The position numbers and the translations under genes are program-made. Below the pieces are notes generated by a model that was given only the letters and a program-made list of their open reading frames with translations, ran no database searches and was not told the origin of the DNA. From Paenibacillus sp. (lineage in GTDB: Bacteria > Bacillota > Bacilli > Paenibacillales > YIM-B00363), in assembly GCF_035645195.1 (NCBI RefSeq), contig NZ_DASQNA010000030.1:1-64000 (forward strand): a DNA stretch of 64,000 nucleotides, in the 5' to 3' direction. This document shows, piece by piece, positions 44,163-52,043 of this stretch (within the stretch, counting starts at the first letter, position 1; every line of letters begins with the position of its first letter).

Positions 44163-45761
44163 ATGGAATTGACGAACCGCAGGAAGGATCACAAGAACTG
44201 GCGGTGGATCGCGCTGAACGCCGCCCTCGCGTCGACGGTCGTTGTCACCGCGTGCTCGAGCGGCGGGGGAGCGCCGGCGAACACGAGCGAAGGGAACGCC
44301 GCCGCCGGGACGGATGGAGGAACGGCAGCGACGCCGGCGGCCGAGGAGAAGCCGTTCGAGCTAAGCATCATGACGGTGCTGCACACGCCGGAGCTGCCGA
44401 GCGACAAGGTGCTGGATGTCATTGAAGAGAAAACGAACACGAAGTTAAACATTAACTGGGTGCCGAATGCGGTGTACGAAGAAAAGGTACTGTCCTCGAT
44501 GGCGACGGATTCGATGCCGCAAGCGATTTACGTCGGCAACATCGCGATTTACAACAACTTTAAGAGCTCGCTCCGGGCCGGGCAGTTCTGGGAAATCGGG
44601 CCGTATCTCGATCAGTTCCCCTATTTGAAAAATCTCGATCCCGTCGTCTTGAAGAACAGCGCCGTCGACGGCAAAATTTATGGGCTGTATCAAGCGACGC
44701 CGCTGTCCCGGCAAGGCGTCATTTACCGGAAGGACTGGGCGGATAAGTTAGGCTTGAAAGCGCCGGAAACGATCGATGATTTGTACGCGATGATGAAGGC
44801 GTTCGCAGAACAAGATCCGGACGGCGACGGACAAAAAAATACGATCGGGCTGGCGGATCGCAGCGATTTGGTGTACGGCGCGTTTAAAACGACGAGCTCG
44901 TATTTCGGCACGCCGAACAACTGGGGAGAGCTCGACGGCGAGCTCCGTCCGGAATTTATGTTCCCGGCTTATATGGACACGATGAATTTCTTTAGAAAGC
45001 TGTTCCAGGAAGGCCTGATTAATCACGACTTCCCGGTCACGAGCAAGCCGGACCACGAAGCGTTGTTCAAGACCGGGAAAGCGGGCACGTTCATCGGTTG
45101 TATTTGCGCCGCTCCGGGGTATCAACGGGATATGGAGAAAACGATTCCGGGAGTCAAATTGGATGTCGCGAACCGGATCAAGGGGCCGAACGGGGAAGTC
45201 GGCGTCTGGTCCGTCCCGGGCTACGGCAACATGGTGCTGTTCCCGAAATCTTCGATCAAGAACGAGGAAGAACTGAAGAAGGTATTGTCGTTCTTCGATC
45301 AACTGATGAATCCGGAAATATACAATTTGCTGAACTACGGCATCGAGGGCGATCATTACGAAATCGTCAACGGACAGGCCAAAGGATTTACGGAAGAGGA
45401 GAAAGTGGCCGCTCGCGATCGGGATGTTCGCCCGCTTCTCAGCTTGCGAATCGGTGGACCGGAGACGGTCGACGGCTTGGTCGGTTACGAGGAAACGGAA
45501 TTGCATAAGAAGACGAACGCCGCGATGGCCGATAATAACAACATCTTAATTACCGACCCGGCTGCAGCTTACGATTCTCCGACCCGGGATCAAATGGGCG
45601 TTCAACTGCAGCAAATCATTACGGACGCGACATATAAGTATATATTGGGCGACATTGACGAGGCCGGCTTCCAGTCCGCGATCGACAAATGGTTGAAGGA
45701 CGGCGGTCAAAAGATCGTCGAAGAAATTAACGAGCAGCATCGAGTGGCCGGGAATTCCTGA
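44163..45761 (+). CDS. Sugar ABC binding lipoprotein, second of a tandem pair
   Basis: The ATG after AGGAGG gives 532 residues. The lipoprotein signal ends in VVVTACSS, and a Gly/Ala/Thr-rich linker of about 35 residues follows. The binding domain has the same calcium-loop-like DPDGDGQKNTIGLADR and MNPEIYNLLNYG stretches as the preceding paralogue. The two have diverged mainly in the ligand-facing parts, suggesting related but different sugars. There is a bidirectional terminator after the stop, shared with the AraC gene on the other strand. Confidence 0.88.
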   Translation: MELTNRRKDHKNWRWIALNAALASTVVVTACSSGGGAPANTSEGNAAAGTDGGTAATPAAEEKPFELSIMTVLHTPELPSDKVLDVIEEKTNTKLNINWVPNAVYEEKVLSSMATDSMPQAIYVGNIAIYNNFKSSLRAGQFWEIGPYLDQFPYLKNLDPVVLKNSAVDGKIYGLYQATPLSRQGVIYRKDWADKLGLKAPETIDDLYAMMKAFAEQDPDGDGQKNTIGLADRSDLVYGAFKTTSSYFGTPNNWGELDGELRPEFMFPAYMDTMNFFRKLFQEGLINHDFPVTSKPDHEALFKTGKAGTFIGCICAAPGYQRDMEKTIPGVKLDVANRIKGPNGEVGVWSVPGYGNMVLFPKSSIKNEEELKKVLSFFDQLMNPEIYNLLNYGIEGDHYEIVNGQAKGFTEEEKVAARDRDVRPLLSLRIGGPETVDGLVGYEETELHKKTNAAMADNNNILITDPAAAYDSPTRDQMGVQLQQIITDATYKYILGDIDEAGFQSAIDKWLKDGGQKIVEEINEQHRVAGNS

Positions 45762-45769
45762 CGGCAAAA

Positions 45770-45804
45770 AGAGCGCGGGAGACATTCAGTCTTCCGCGCT
45801 CTTG
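45770..45804. terminator. Bidirectional terminator between binding protein and AraC gene
   Basis: AAGAGCGCGG pairs with CCGCGCTCTT, with a further AGAC/GTCT stem inside; A-rich and T-rich flanks work for both converging genes. Confidence 0.85.
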
Positions 45805-45808
45805 CCGT

Positions 45809-48130
45809 TCATGGAGCGTTGCGATGCTGGCTCCGGTATTGGCCTGGCGTTACCTGCTCTGTTTTCCGGAAGGACCGGATGAAGTTCTGGGAGTTGTTGT
45901 ATTGCAGCCGTTCCGCGATCTCTTTGATCGACATGTCGGTTTCCGTCAACCATTTCTTCGCCATATGGAGCCGGTAATTAGATACATATTCGCTGAACGA
46001 CATGCTTGTTTCCTTCCGGAAGACGCTGCTTAGGTAACTTGTGTTGTAGTGCAATGCTTCAGCGCATTTCTCGAGCGAAATATCCGTATCGAATTCGTTA
46101 TGGATCATGGCGATCATTTTCTCGGACAGATGGTGGTACTGGGCGCCTACCCGTTCTTCAAGCGTCCGGATGATCGGATCGACGAGCCCTTGCAGCAGCC
46201 AAGCTTCGATTTCCGGTACGGTTTTGATTTGAAACAAGCGGTCGTAAGGCGACAGGTGATCTTTCAAAACGTTGTTGATGCTGACCCCGAGTTCTTGCAT
46301 GACGATCAGCAATTGATTCAGCAGCCGGGCAAGCGCGATTTGGTATTCCTTCGGATGGCGCTCCACGGCGAAAATGTCGCGGATCAATTGTTCCAGCGTT
46401 TCGCGCGCCTTCTCCTTGTCCATGACGCGGATCGCGTCCGTTAACGCGTCTTCGAGCCGTTTCGGGTAAGCGAGCACGAACTTCTGATTCGGGAGCAAGC
46501 TGTTGTATTGGATCACGGCGCCGTTACCGAGCCGCATCCGATGGTGCAGCGCTTCCAAACCTTCCTGGTAGGCGCGGGGCACTTCGCGGAAATGCTGGAA
46601 CGGCTGGCTGATCGCGATGCTCACAGTTAATCCCAGAAAGGAGCTCACGCGGTCTTGAATCAGCTTGGCATCTTGCTCCAGCCGCTCGAGGAAGGATTCC
46701 TCCTCTTCGCCGTCGTCGCCGATTAACGTGACTTGCGATTGTTCGACGAGCGTTGGCGAGAGCCTGCGCCGTTCCGGAACGAGCTCGCCGACAATGTTGT
46801 TGACGGCGAACAATAGCAGCGGCCGGTCGGATTCTTGGAAACGGGTTCGATCGAGCGAATCGATCTGGATCGTTAAGACGGCCATCTGTTTCCAACGGAA
46901 CGCCGTCTCCGAATAACCGAACGTGTGCAGCCTTTCCTCGATTTCCCTAGGCCGAATATCGCCTTGGAACAGCTGGAGGAGAAAGTAGGTTTTGGATTGG
47001 TTCCAATGCGTCGTCAGTTCCGTCTCCAGCTTCTCCTTGCTTTGGTGCAGCCGTTGGAATTGCTGCCCGATCCAATGGAATTCGTTATGCCTTCCCGGCA
47101 TGTCGCGGTCGGTTTGATCCGGCACGATGGAGCGGAGCAGCGTTCGGACGGGCTCGTACAAGCGTAAGGAGACGAACAGGACGACGCAAGCCGCCGCGAG
47201 CAGAATCGCTACGCAGAGATACAAGGTAAACCAACCGATCCGTCTGGATTGTTCAGCGAATTGGTCGGTGGGCGTCATGAACAAATACGTCCAGCCGTTC
47301 AGCGAGGAACGGTCGTAGGAGAGCACGTACCGCTGCCGATCGCTCGTCGAGATGAATTGTCCTCGAGGCTGCAGGGCATCGCGAATGCCTTCGAGCTCCG
47401 CGACTTCCGGGATCGGGCGCCCCAACATCGACACTTCGGCCGCGACGATTACGCGCAGCGACTCGTCCAGTACGAACATGCGCTCATGCTCGGATTGCGG
47501 GAAGAAACGGAGCAGCTCGCACACGGGAATTCGCGTCACCGCGAGCCCGTGTTTCTCGGAGCGGTTGACGGGAAGCTTGACGACATAGTCGATGTAGCTG
47601 CCGCATTTCGCGTTCGCGGATATCGATCGCCCCAGGCCCGGCGATCCGGCGCGCAAGGTCCAATAGGTATCGTGCGGGGCCGCCATGTAATCGTCGTATT
47701 CGTCCCCGAACGAGATGTCCTCCCAGCGGTATAGCCCGTCGTTGTGAATGACCCAACCTCGCTGCGGATTCGCGATGAAGATGTCTTGAATGCCCGTATC
47801 GAACGTTTGGAGATGATGCAGGTTTTCCGTAAGTTCGTTATATAACCGGTAGTCGTCGCCCGTAAAGCTCGCGTTCATGCTCCGCTCCATCAGCGAAGAG
47901 TTCAGCAGATGCGTCACGGAATGCGCGGCCGTCCCGAGAATTTGTTCCATCGTTAACCGCACTTGAACGAGAAGCTGCATATTTTCCCGTTTCGTTTGCT
48001 CTTGCGTCATATCCAATGAGGTTCTATAGGAATAGATGCCTAGCGCGAGAAGCGGAAGACTCGTTAAGAGACAGCCGAATAAGACGAGTTTTATGAAGAA
48101 AGTGCCTGACAGCGCTTTCATTATAGGCAT
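45809..48130 (-). CDS. Membrane-anchored AraC-family regulator with extracellular sensor
   Basis: The 773-residue protein has a membrane helix at about 10-30, an extracellular cache-like region to about 295, a second helix (about 298-322) and a long cytoplasmic linker. The C-terminal AraC helix-turn-helix (about 670-770) contains EIAERLQYNNSQNFIRSFRK. It thus combines sensor and DNA binding in one chain, without kinase and receiver. Such one-piece regulators usually control the sugar gene next to them, here the tandem binding-protein genes that converge on it. The first ATG is taken; an ATG three codons in is also possible. Confidence 0.88.
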   Translation of the reverse strand: MPIMKALSGTFFIKLVLFGCLLTSLPLLALGIYSYRTSLDMTQEQTKRENMQLLVQVRLTMEQILGTAAHSVTHLLNSSLMERSMNASFTGDDYRLYNELTENLHHLQTFDTGIQDIFIANPQRGWVIHNDGLYRWEDISFGDEYDDYMAAPHDTYWTLRAGSPGLGRSISANAKCGSYIDYVVKLPVNRSEKHGLAVTRIPVCELLRFFPQSEHERMFVLDESLRVIVAAEVSMLGRPIPEVAELEGIRDALQPRGQFISTSDRQRYVLSYDRSSLNGWTYLFMTPTDQFAEQSRRIGWFTLYLCVAILLAAACVVLFVSLRLYEPVRTLLRSIVPDQTDRDMPGRHNEFHWIGQQFQRLHQSKEKLETELTTHWNQSKTYFLLQLFQGDIRPREIEERLHTFGYSETAFRWKQMAVLTIQIDSLDRTRFQESDRPLLLFAVNNIVGELVPERRRLSPTLVEQSQVTLIGDDGEEEESFLERLEQDAKLIQDRVSSFLGLTVSIAISQPFQHFREVPRAYQEGLEALHHRMRLGNGAVIQYNSLLPNQKFVLAYPKRLEDALTDAIRVMDKEKARETLEQLIRDIFAVERHPKEYQIALARLLNQLLIVMQELGVSINNVLKDHLSPYDRLFQIKTVPEIEAWLLQGLVDPIIRTLEERVGAQYHHLSEKMIAMIHNEFDTDISLEKCAEALHYNTSYLSSVFRKETSMSFSEYVSNYRLHMAKKWLTETDMSIKEIAERLQYNNSQNFIRSFRKTEQVTPGQYRSQHRNAP

Positions 48131-48164
48131 GCTTCATACCGCCATCTTCTAGATTTTGAGAATT

Positions 48165-48170
48165 ATTATA
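48165..48170 (-). promoter_or_regulatory. -10 box of the membrane AraC gene
   Basis: A perfect TATAAT on the minus strand lies 34 bases before the ATG. Confidence 0.45.
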
Positions 48171-48261
48171 TCATGAATCCATGGGTTCCGCCTGTACGCA
48201 ATATACGGATAATCCTTCCTTATTATCTGCATTGCTGGACGAGCGGGCTATGGCTTTGGAG

Positions 48262-48287
48262 AAGGTCCGCTAAGGCGGGCCTTTTTC
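48262..48287 (+). terminator. Orphan terminator/attenuator in the deoR leader
   Basis: AAGGTCCGC pairs with GCGGGCCTT over 9 bp around TAAG and is followed by five T. The gene to the left is on the minus strand, so this hairpin lies in the leader of the DeoR gene and may act as an attenuator. Confidence 0.65.
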
Positions 48288-48334
48288 GTTTGTCCATTTG
48301 TGATAGAATGAGAAAAAGACGAGGTGCCACTAAC

Positions 48335-49117
48335 ATGTTGCCATTACAAAGGAAACAAGCGTTAATCGCCTACTTGGCCGAAATAGGCGCAGCTACATTG
48401 AAAGAGTTAAGCGACCGTTTCGGCGTCTCGGAGATGACCATTCGCCGCGATTTAAACGAGCTGGAGCAGGAACACCGGATACGCCGTTCTCATGGCGGTG
48501 CCGTCTATCTGCAGCCGGAGCAGGACATCGGCCAGGACGAGCCGGAGCTGACGACCAAACAGGTAAGCAACCGGGACGTCAAGGACCGGCTGGCGGCATA
48601 TGCCGCGCAGAAGTTTGTGCGCAGCGGCGACACCGTTGTGCTGGAGAACGGTACGACGGTATCCCGCATGGCCGAGCGACTGGGCCATCTGGATCAGCTG
48701 ACGCTGCTCACGAACGGCATCGAAACGCTGAATCGGTTCCGGCCCTTCGCAACCGACAAGCGGCTGATCATTAGCTGCGGAGGGATGTTCAGGGACATAT
48801 CCGGCACGTTCGTCGGTCCGGTGGCGGAGGAATTTTTCGCCCGCTATCATGCCGACACGGTCTTCTTGTCCGCGCTCGGTTATACGCACGAGGCGGGTTT
48901 TACCGATCCGAATCTAATGGATACGCAAGTCAAAAAACAAATGATCCGCTCCGCCAAGAAGGTCGTGATGCTGCTCGATTCTTCGAAATTCGGCCAACGT
49001 TATTTCTCTCCGGTCGCGACCCTGACGGACATTCATGTTCTTGTAACGGATAACGGCGTAAAACAAGAGGATCGGGAACGCATCGAGGAGAGCGGCGTGG
49101 AGCTTCACATCGTCTAG
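48335..49117 (+). CDS. DeoR-family transcriptional regulator
   Basis: The ATG nine bases after GAGGTG gives 260 residues. Residues 1-57 form the DeoR winged helix-turn-helix (QRKQALIAYLAEIG, then VSEMTIRRDLNELEQ, then RSHGGAV). The remainder is the DeoRC sugar-phosphate sensor domain with its conserved GTTVSRMAERL and FLSALGYTHEAGF stretches. DeoR proteins repress sugar operons until a phosphorylated sugar binds. The mannose-type operon starts 116 bases downstream behind a 39-base palindrome, the obvious operator. A strong terminator-like hairpin lies in the leader. Confidence 0.88.
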   Translation: MLPLQRKQALIAYLAEIGAATLKELSDRFGVSEMTIRRDLNELEQEHRIRRSHGGAVYLQPEQDIGQDEPELTTKQVSNRDVKDRLAAYAAQKFVRSGDTVVLENGTTVSRMAERLGHLDQLTLLTNGIETLNRFRPFATDKRLIISCGGMFRDISGTFVGPVAEEFFARYHADTVFLSALGYTHEAGFTDPNLMDTQVKKQMIRSAKKVVMLLDSSKFGQRYFSPVATLTDIHVLVTDNGVKQEDRERIEESGVELHIV

Positions 49118-49175
49118 AGCCTGCGGCGCCGGTGTCGGGATAAAGGGTGTAAGAATTGATGTTCCGGATGTTAAT

Positions 49176-49214
49176 TTGTGTTCGTTTATGATACATTATG
49201 ATAAACCAACACAA
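49176..49214. promoter_or_regulatory. Large palindromic operator before the ManA-like gene
   Basis: TTGTGTT and AACACAA form the outer arms and TTTAT and ATAAA the inner arms of a 39-base near-perfect palindrome centred at 49195. It contains two TATGAT hexamers that could serve as -10 boxes. Its position and symmetry suit repression by the adjacent DeoR protein. Confidence 0.65.
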
Positions 49215-49232
49215 GGGAGATGCATCCGTTCT

Positions 49233-50984
49233 ATGTCATCACGCTATGATAAAGAGCCTTTTATCGCGATTCGGGGATGGGAGCACGAGGCGTGGGAGGG
49301 GTACGAGACGATCAAGCGCGAGCTCGATGCCGCAGTCAAGCGTATGGGGAAACGCAAAACCGTGGTTGTTCTGGAATGTTACCCCGGCGTTCGGCAGGAG
49401 GAACTCGTCGCGGCGTTCCGACAGGCGTTTGAATCGATAACGGTCGTTCCGGCCGAGGACGCGGCGCTGCATCCCGAAGAGGTCGACGGCAAAGTCGAAC
49501 GTTATCTGACGGATGACCGCGTCTTCGGTTATATGGCGCCGTTCCTCATCGAAGAGTTCTATGATTCGGAGCGGATCGACATCTTGCGAGGCCGGATCGA
49601 TGCGGCGGAGGAGGGGGTCGTGCTTGTCATCGGGTTCGGCGCTTCGCTGATTGCCCGCGGCGACCTGTTCATCTATGCCGATCTGGCGCGCTGGGAGATT
49701 CAGCAACGCTTCCGCTCCCGAGAGCTCGGCCATTGGCGCTCGGGACGCCGCGAGGAAGATATCCTGCGCCTATACAAGCGGGGGTTCTTCTTCGAGTGGC
49801 GCATGGCGGACCGGCTGAAGAAGAAGCGGCTCGGCGAAATCGACTACTATCTGGATACGAACGTGAAGGATTCGCCCAAGATGGTCACCCGTCAGGCGCT
49901 GTTCGAAGGGATGGCCCAGGCGGCGAGGCGGCCGTTCCGGCTGGTTCCCTATTTCGATCCCGGGGTATGGGGAGGCACTTGGCTGGAAGAGCGAATCGAT
50001 CTGCCAAAGCGCGAGCATCCCTATGCCTGGGGCTTCGACGGCGTACCTGAGGAGAACAGTCTATACTTTCAGTACGGTTCGGTTCGTCTGGAGCTGCCGG
50101 CGATCAATCTGGTGTTCTTCCGATCGATCGAGCTGCTCGGCGAGAAGGTGTATGCGCGGTTCGGCGCGGAGTTCCCGATCCGGTTCGACTTCCTCGATAC
50201 GATTGGCGGGCAAAATTTGAGCCTGCAAGTTCATCCGACGGTGGAGTATATCCGCGATCGCTTCGGCATGCACTATACCCAGGATGAGAGCTACTACATT
50301 CTAGATGCGGTTCCAGGGTCGCAAGTGTATCTGGGACTTCAGGAGAACGTCTCTCCCGAGGAGATGGTCGCGGACCTGCGCAAAGCTCAGGAAGGCGCGT
50401 ACCCGTTCCCGGCTGAGAAGTACGTTCAGAAGTACCCGGCGGCCAAGCACGACCACTTCCTCATTCCCGCCGGAACGATCCATTGTTCCGCGGCAGGCTG
50501 TATGGTGCTGGAGATCAGCGCGACGCCGTACATTTTCACCTTTAAACTATGGGACTGGGATCGGGTGGGACTCGACGGCAAGCCCCGCCCCGTGCATCTG
50601 GAGCATGGCGAGCGGGTGATCCGCTGGGATCGTACGTCGCCGTGGATCGAGGCGGAATGCGTCAACCGCATCGAGCCGATCGGGGAAGGCGATGGCTGGA
50701 AGGAAGAGCGGACGGGACTGCATGAGCTTCAGTTCATCGAGACGAGACGACATTGGTTCTCCGAACCCGTCGCACATGAACAGAACGGCAGCGTTCACAT
50801 GCTCAATCTGATCGAAGGGGAAGAGGCGACCGTCGAGAGCCCGGACGGCTCGTTCGAGCCGTTCGTCGTCCGTTATGCCGAAACCTTCATCGTGCCGGCT
50901 TCCGTCGCCTCGTACACGATTCGCCCGAGCGGTCCGAGCGAAGGCAAGACGATAGGAACGATTAAGGCTTATGTTAGGGCGTAG
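49233..50984 (+). CDS. Mannose-6-phosphate isomerase-like protein with extra N-terminal domain
   Basis: The ATG at 49233 is used; AAGGGAGA lies 13 bases upstream, and any earlier start would lie inside the operator. The product has 583 residues. Residues 230-580 are a class I mannose-6-phosphate isomerase with the zinc set Gln332 and His334 (LQVHP), Glu352 (DESYYIL) and His417 (GTIHCSAAG). Residues 1-225 are an additional domain that resembles a nucleotide-kinase fold in outline (VVVLECYP near 45) but lacks a P-loop. The enzyme should interconvert mannose-6-phosphate and fructose-6-phosphate. It leads an operon with the ROK kinase. Confidence 0.85.
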   Translation: MSSRYDKEPFIAIRGWEHEAWEGYETIKRELDAAVKRMGKRKTVVVLECYPGVRQEELVAAFRQAFESITVVPAEDAALHPEEVDGKVERYLTDDRVFGYMAPFLIEEFYDSERIDILRGRIDAAEEGVVLVIGFGASLIARGDLFIYADLARWEIQQRFRSRELGHWRSGRREEDILRLYKRGFFFEWRMADRLKKKRLGEIDYYLDTNVKDSPKMVTRQALFEGMAQAARRPFRLVPYFDPGVWGGTWLEERIDLPKREHPYAWGFDGVPEENSLYFQYGSVRLELPAINLVFFRSIELLGEKVYARFGAEFPIRFDFLDTIGGQNLSLQVHPTVEYIRDRFGMHYTQDESYYILDAVPGSQVYLGLQENVSPEEMVADLRKAQEGAYPFPAEKYVQKYPAAKHDHFLIPAGTIHCSAAGCMVLEISATPYIFTFKLWDWDRVGLDGKPRPVHLEHGERVIRWDRTSPWIEAECVNRIEPIGEGDGWKEERTGLHELQFIETRRHWFSEPVAHEQNGSVHMLNLIEGEEATVESPDGSFEPFVVRYAETFIVPASVASYTIRPSGPSEGKTIGTIKAYVRA

Positions 50985-50996
50985 GAGGCGAGGCGC

Positions 50997-51932
50997 ATGA
51001 CAACGTCTTGGATCGTCGCATTCGACGTCGGAGGGACGGAGATTAAAGCTGCCGCCATAGCGGATGGGAGAATCGCGGCAGCGACCGTCGGTCACTACGC
51101 AACACGGGCCGACTTGCCTGCCGGGCCGATGGCGGCCCGCTTCGTAGACATCTTCGCGGATATTCTCGACAAGGCGGGGCCGGATGCCGTCGCGGACGGA
51201 TGGGGGATCGCTTTCCCCGGACCGTTCGATTATGAAGAAGGCGTCAGCCGCATCCGAGGCTTGGGCAAGTTCGACTCGCTGTACGGCTTGCCCGTAGGCA
51301 GGCTTCTTCTAGAAGCGCTGCGCTCGGACGGGCGAACGAGCGGGCGGCTTACGCCGCGCTTTCGCATCGCCTTCGAGAACGACGCGGCGTTGTTCGGCTT
51401 GGGCGAGACAGGCCCCGGCGGCGCGGCGGAAGGCGCGGAACGCGCCGTCTGCTTGACGATCGGAACGGGGCTGGGCTCTTGTTTTCTGGAGCGCGGACGA
51501 CTCGTAAAGCGGCGCGATGACGTTCCTGCCGAAGGTTGGCTGTATACCGTACCTTACCAGGACGGGATCGCGGACGATTATATTTCCCGCAGAGGCATCC
51601 TGCAGCTGGCCGCTGGGCTCGGTCGGAATGCGGAGCATCTGGACGTTCGCGAGCTGGCGAGCCTGGCGGACGCGGGCGATCGGGAGGCGCTGCGGCTGTT
51701 CGAACGATTCGGGCGGCGGATGGCGGACGTCCTTCTTCCTTCGCTGCTTCGCTTCCAGCCCGAACGCATCGTGCTCGGCGGCCAAATCTCCAAGAGCGCG
51801 CATCTGTTCGTGCCCGCTTTCCGGGAGGCGGCGGAGCCTGCCGGTTTGCACGCCGAAATTCGGCTCAGCCGCGACTCGTTGTCCAGCACGCTTCTTGGCG
51901 TGTACGGGCTTATCCGAACGGCCGTCCAATAA
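50997..51932 (+). CDS. ROK-family sugar kinase
   Basis: The ATG after GTAGGAGGCG gives 311 residues. The ATP-binding start FDVGGTEIKAAAI and the later IGTGLGSCFLERGRLV and RIVLGGQISKSAHLF are ROK hallmarks. The zinc-binding C-x-C-G-x-x-G-C motif of many ROK proteins is absent; only two Cys are seen, both in the ATP-site region. It likely phosphorylates mannose or another hexose in the cytoplasm, feeding the ManA-like enzyme upstream. A helix-turn-helix is absent, so it is an enzyme rather than a ROK repressor. Confidence 0.82.
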   Translation: MTTSWIVAFDVGGTEIKAAAIADGRIAAATVGHYATRADLPAGPMAARFVDIFADILDKAGPDAVADGWGIAFPGPFDYEEGVSRIRGLGKFDSLYGLPVGRLLLEALRSDGRTSGRLTPRFRIAFENDAALFGLGETGPGGAAEGAERAVCLTIGTGLGSCFLERGRLVKRRDDVPAEGWLYTVPYQDGIADDYISRRGILQLAAGLGRNAEHLDVRELASLADAGDREALRLFERFGRRMADVLLPSLLRFQPERIVLGGQISKSAHLFVPAFREAAEPAGLHAEIRLSRDSLSSTLLGVYGLIRTAVQ

Positions 51933-51989
51933 CGAAAAAAACCGATACAAATCGCAAAAATGTAGCCTACCGATCGATTCTCCCTGACG

Positions 51990-52010
51990 CTATACTGATC
52001 GAAAGTATAG
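51990..52010. repeat. Inverted repeat in the GH38 promoter region
   Basis: CTATACT and AGTATAG flank a 7-base spacer, 34 bases before the GH38 ATG. TATACT could be the -10 box, so this may be an operator. Confidence 0.4.
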
Positions 52011-52043
52011 AAGTGAATATCTCACATTAGGGGAGAAGAGTTC

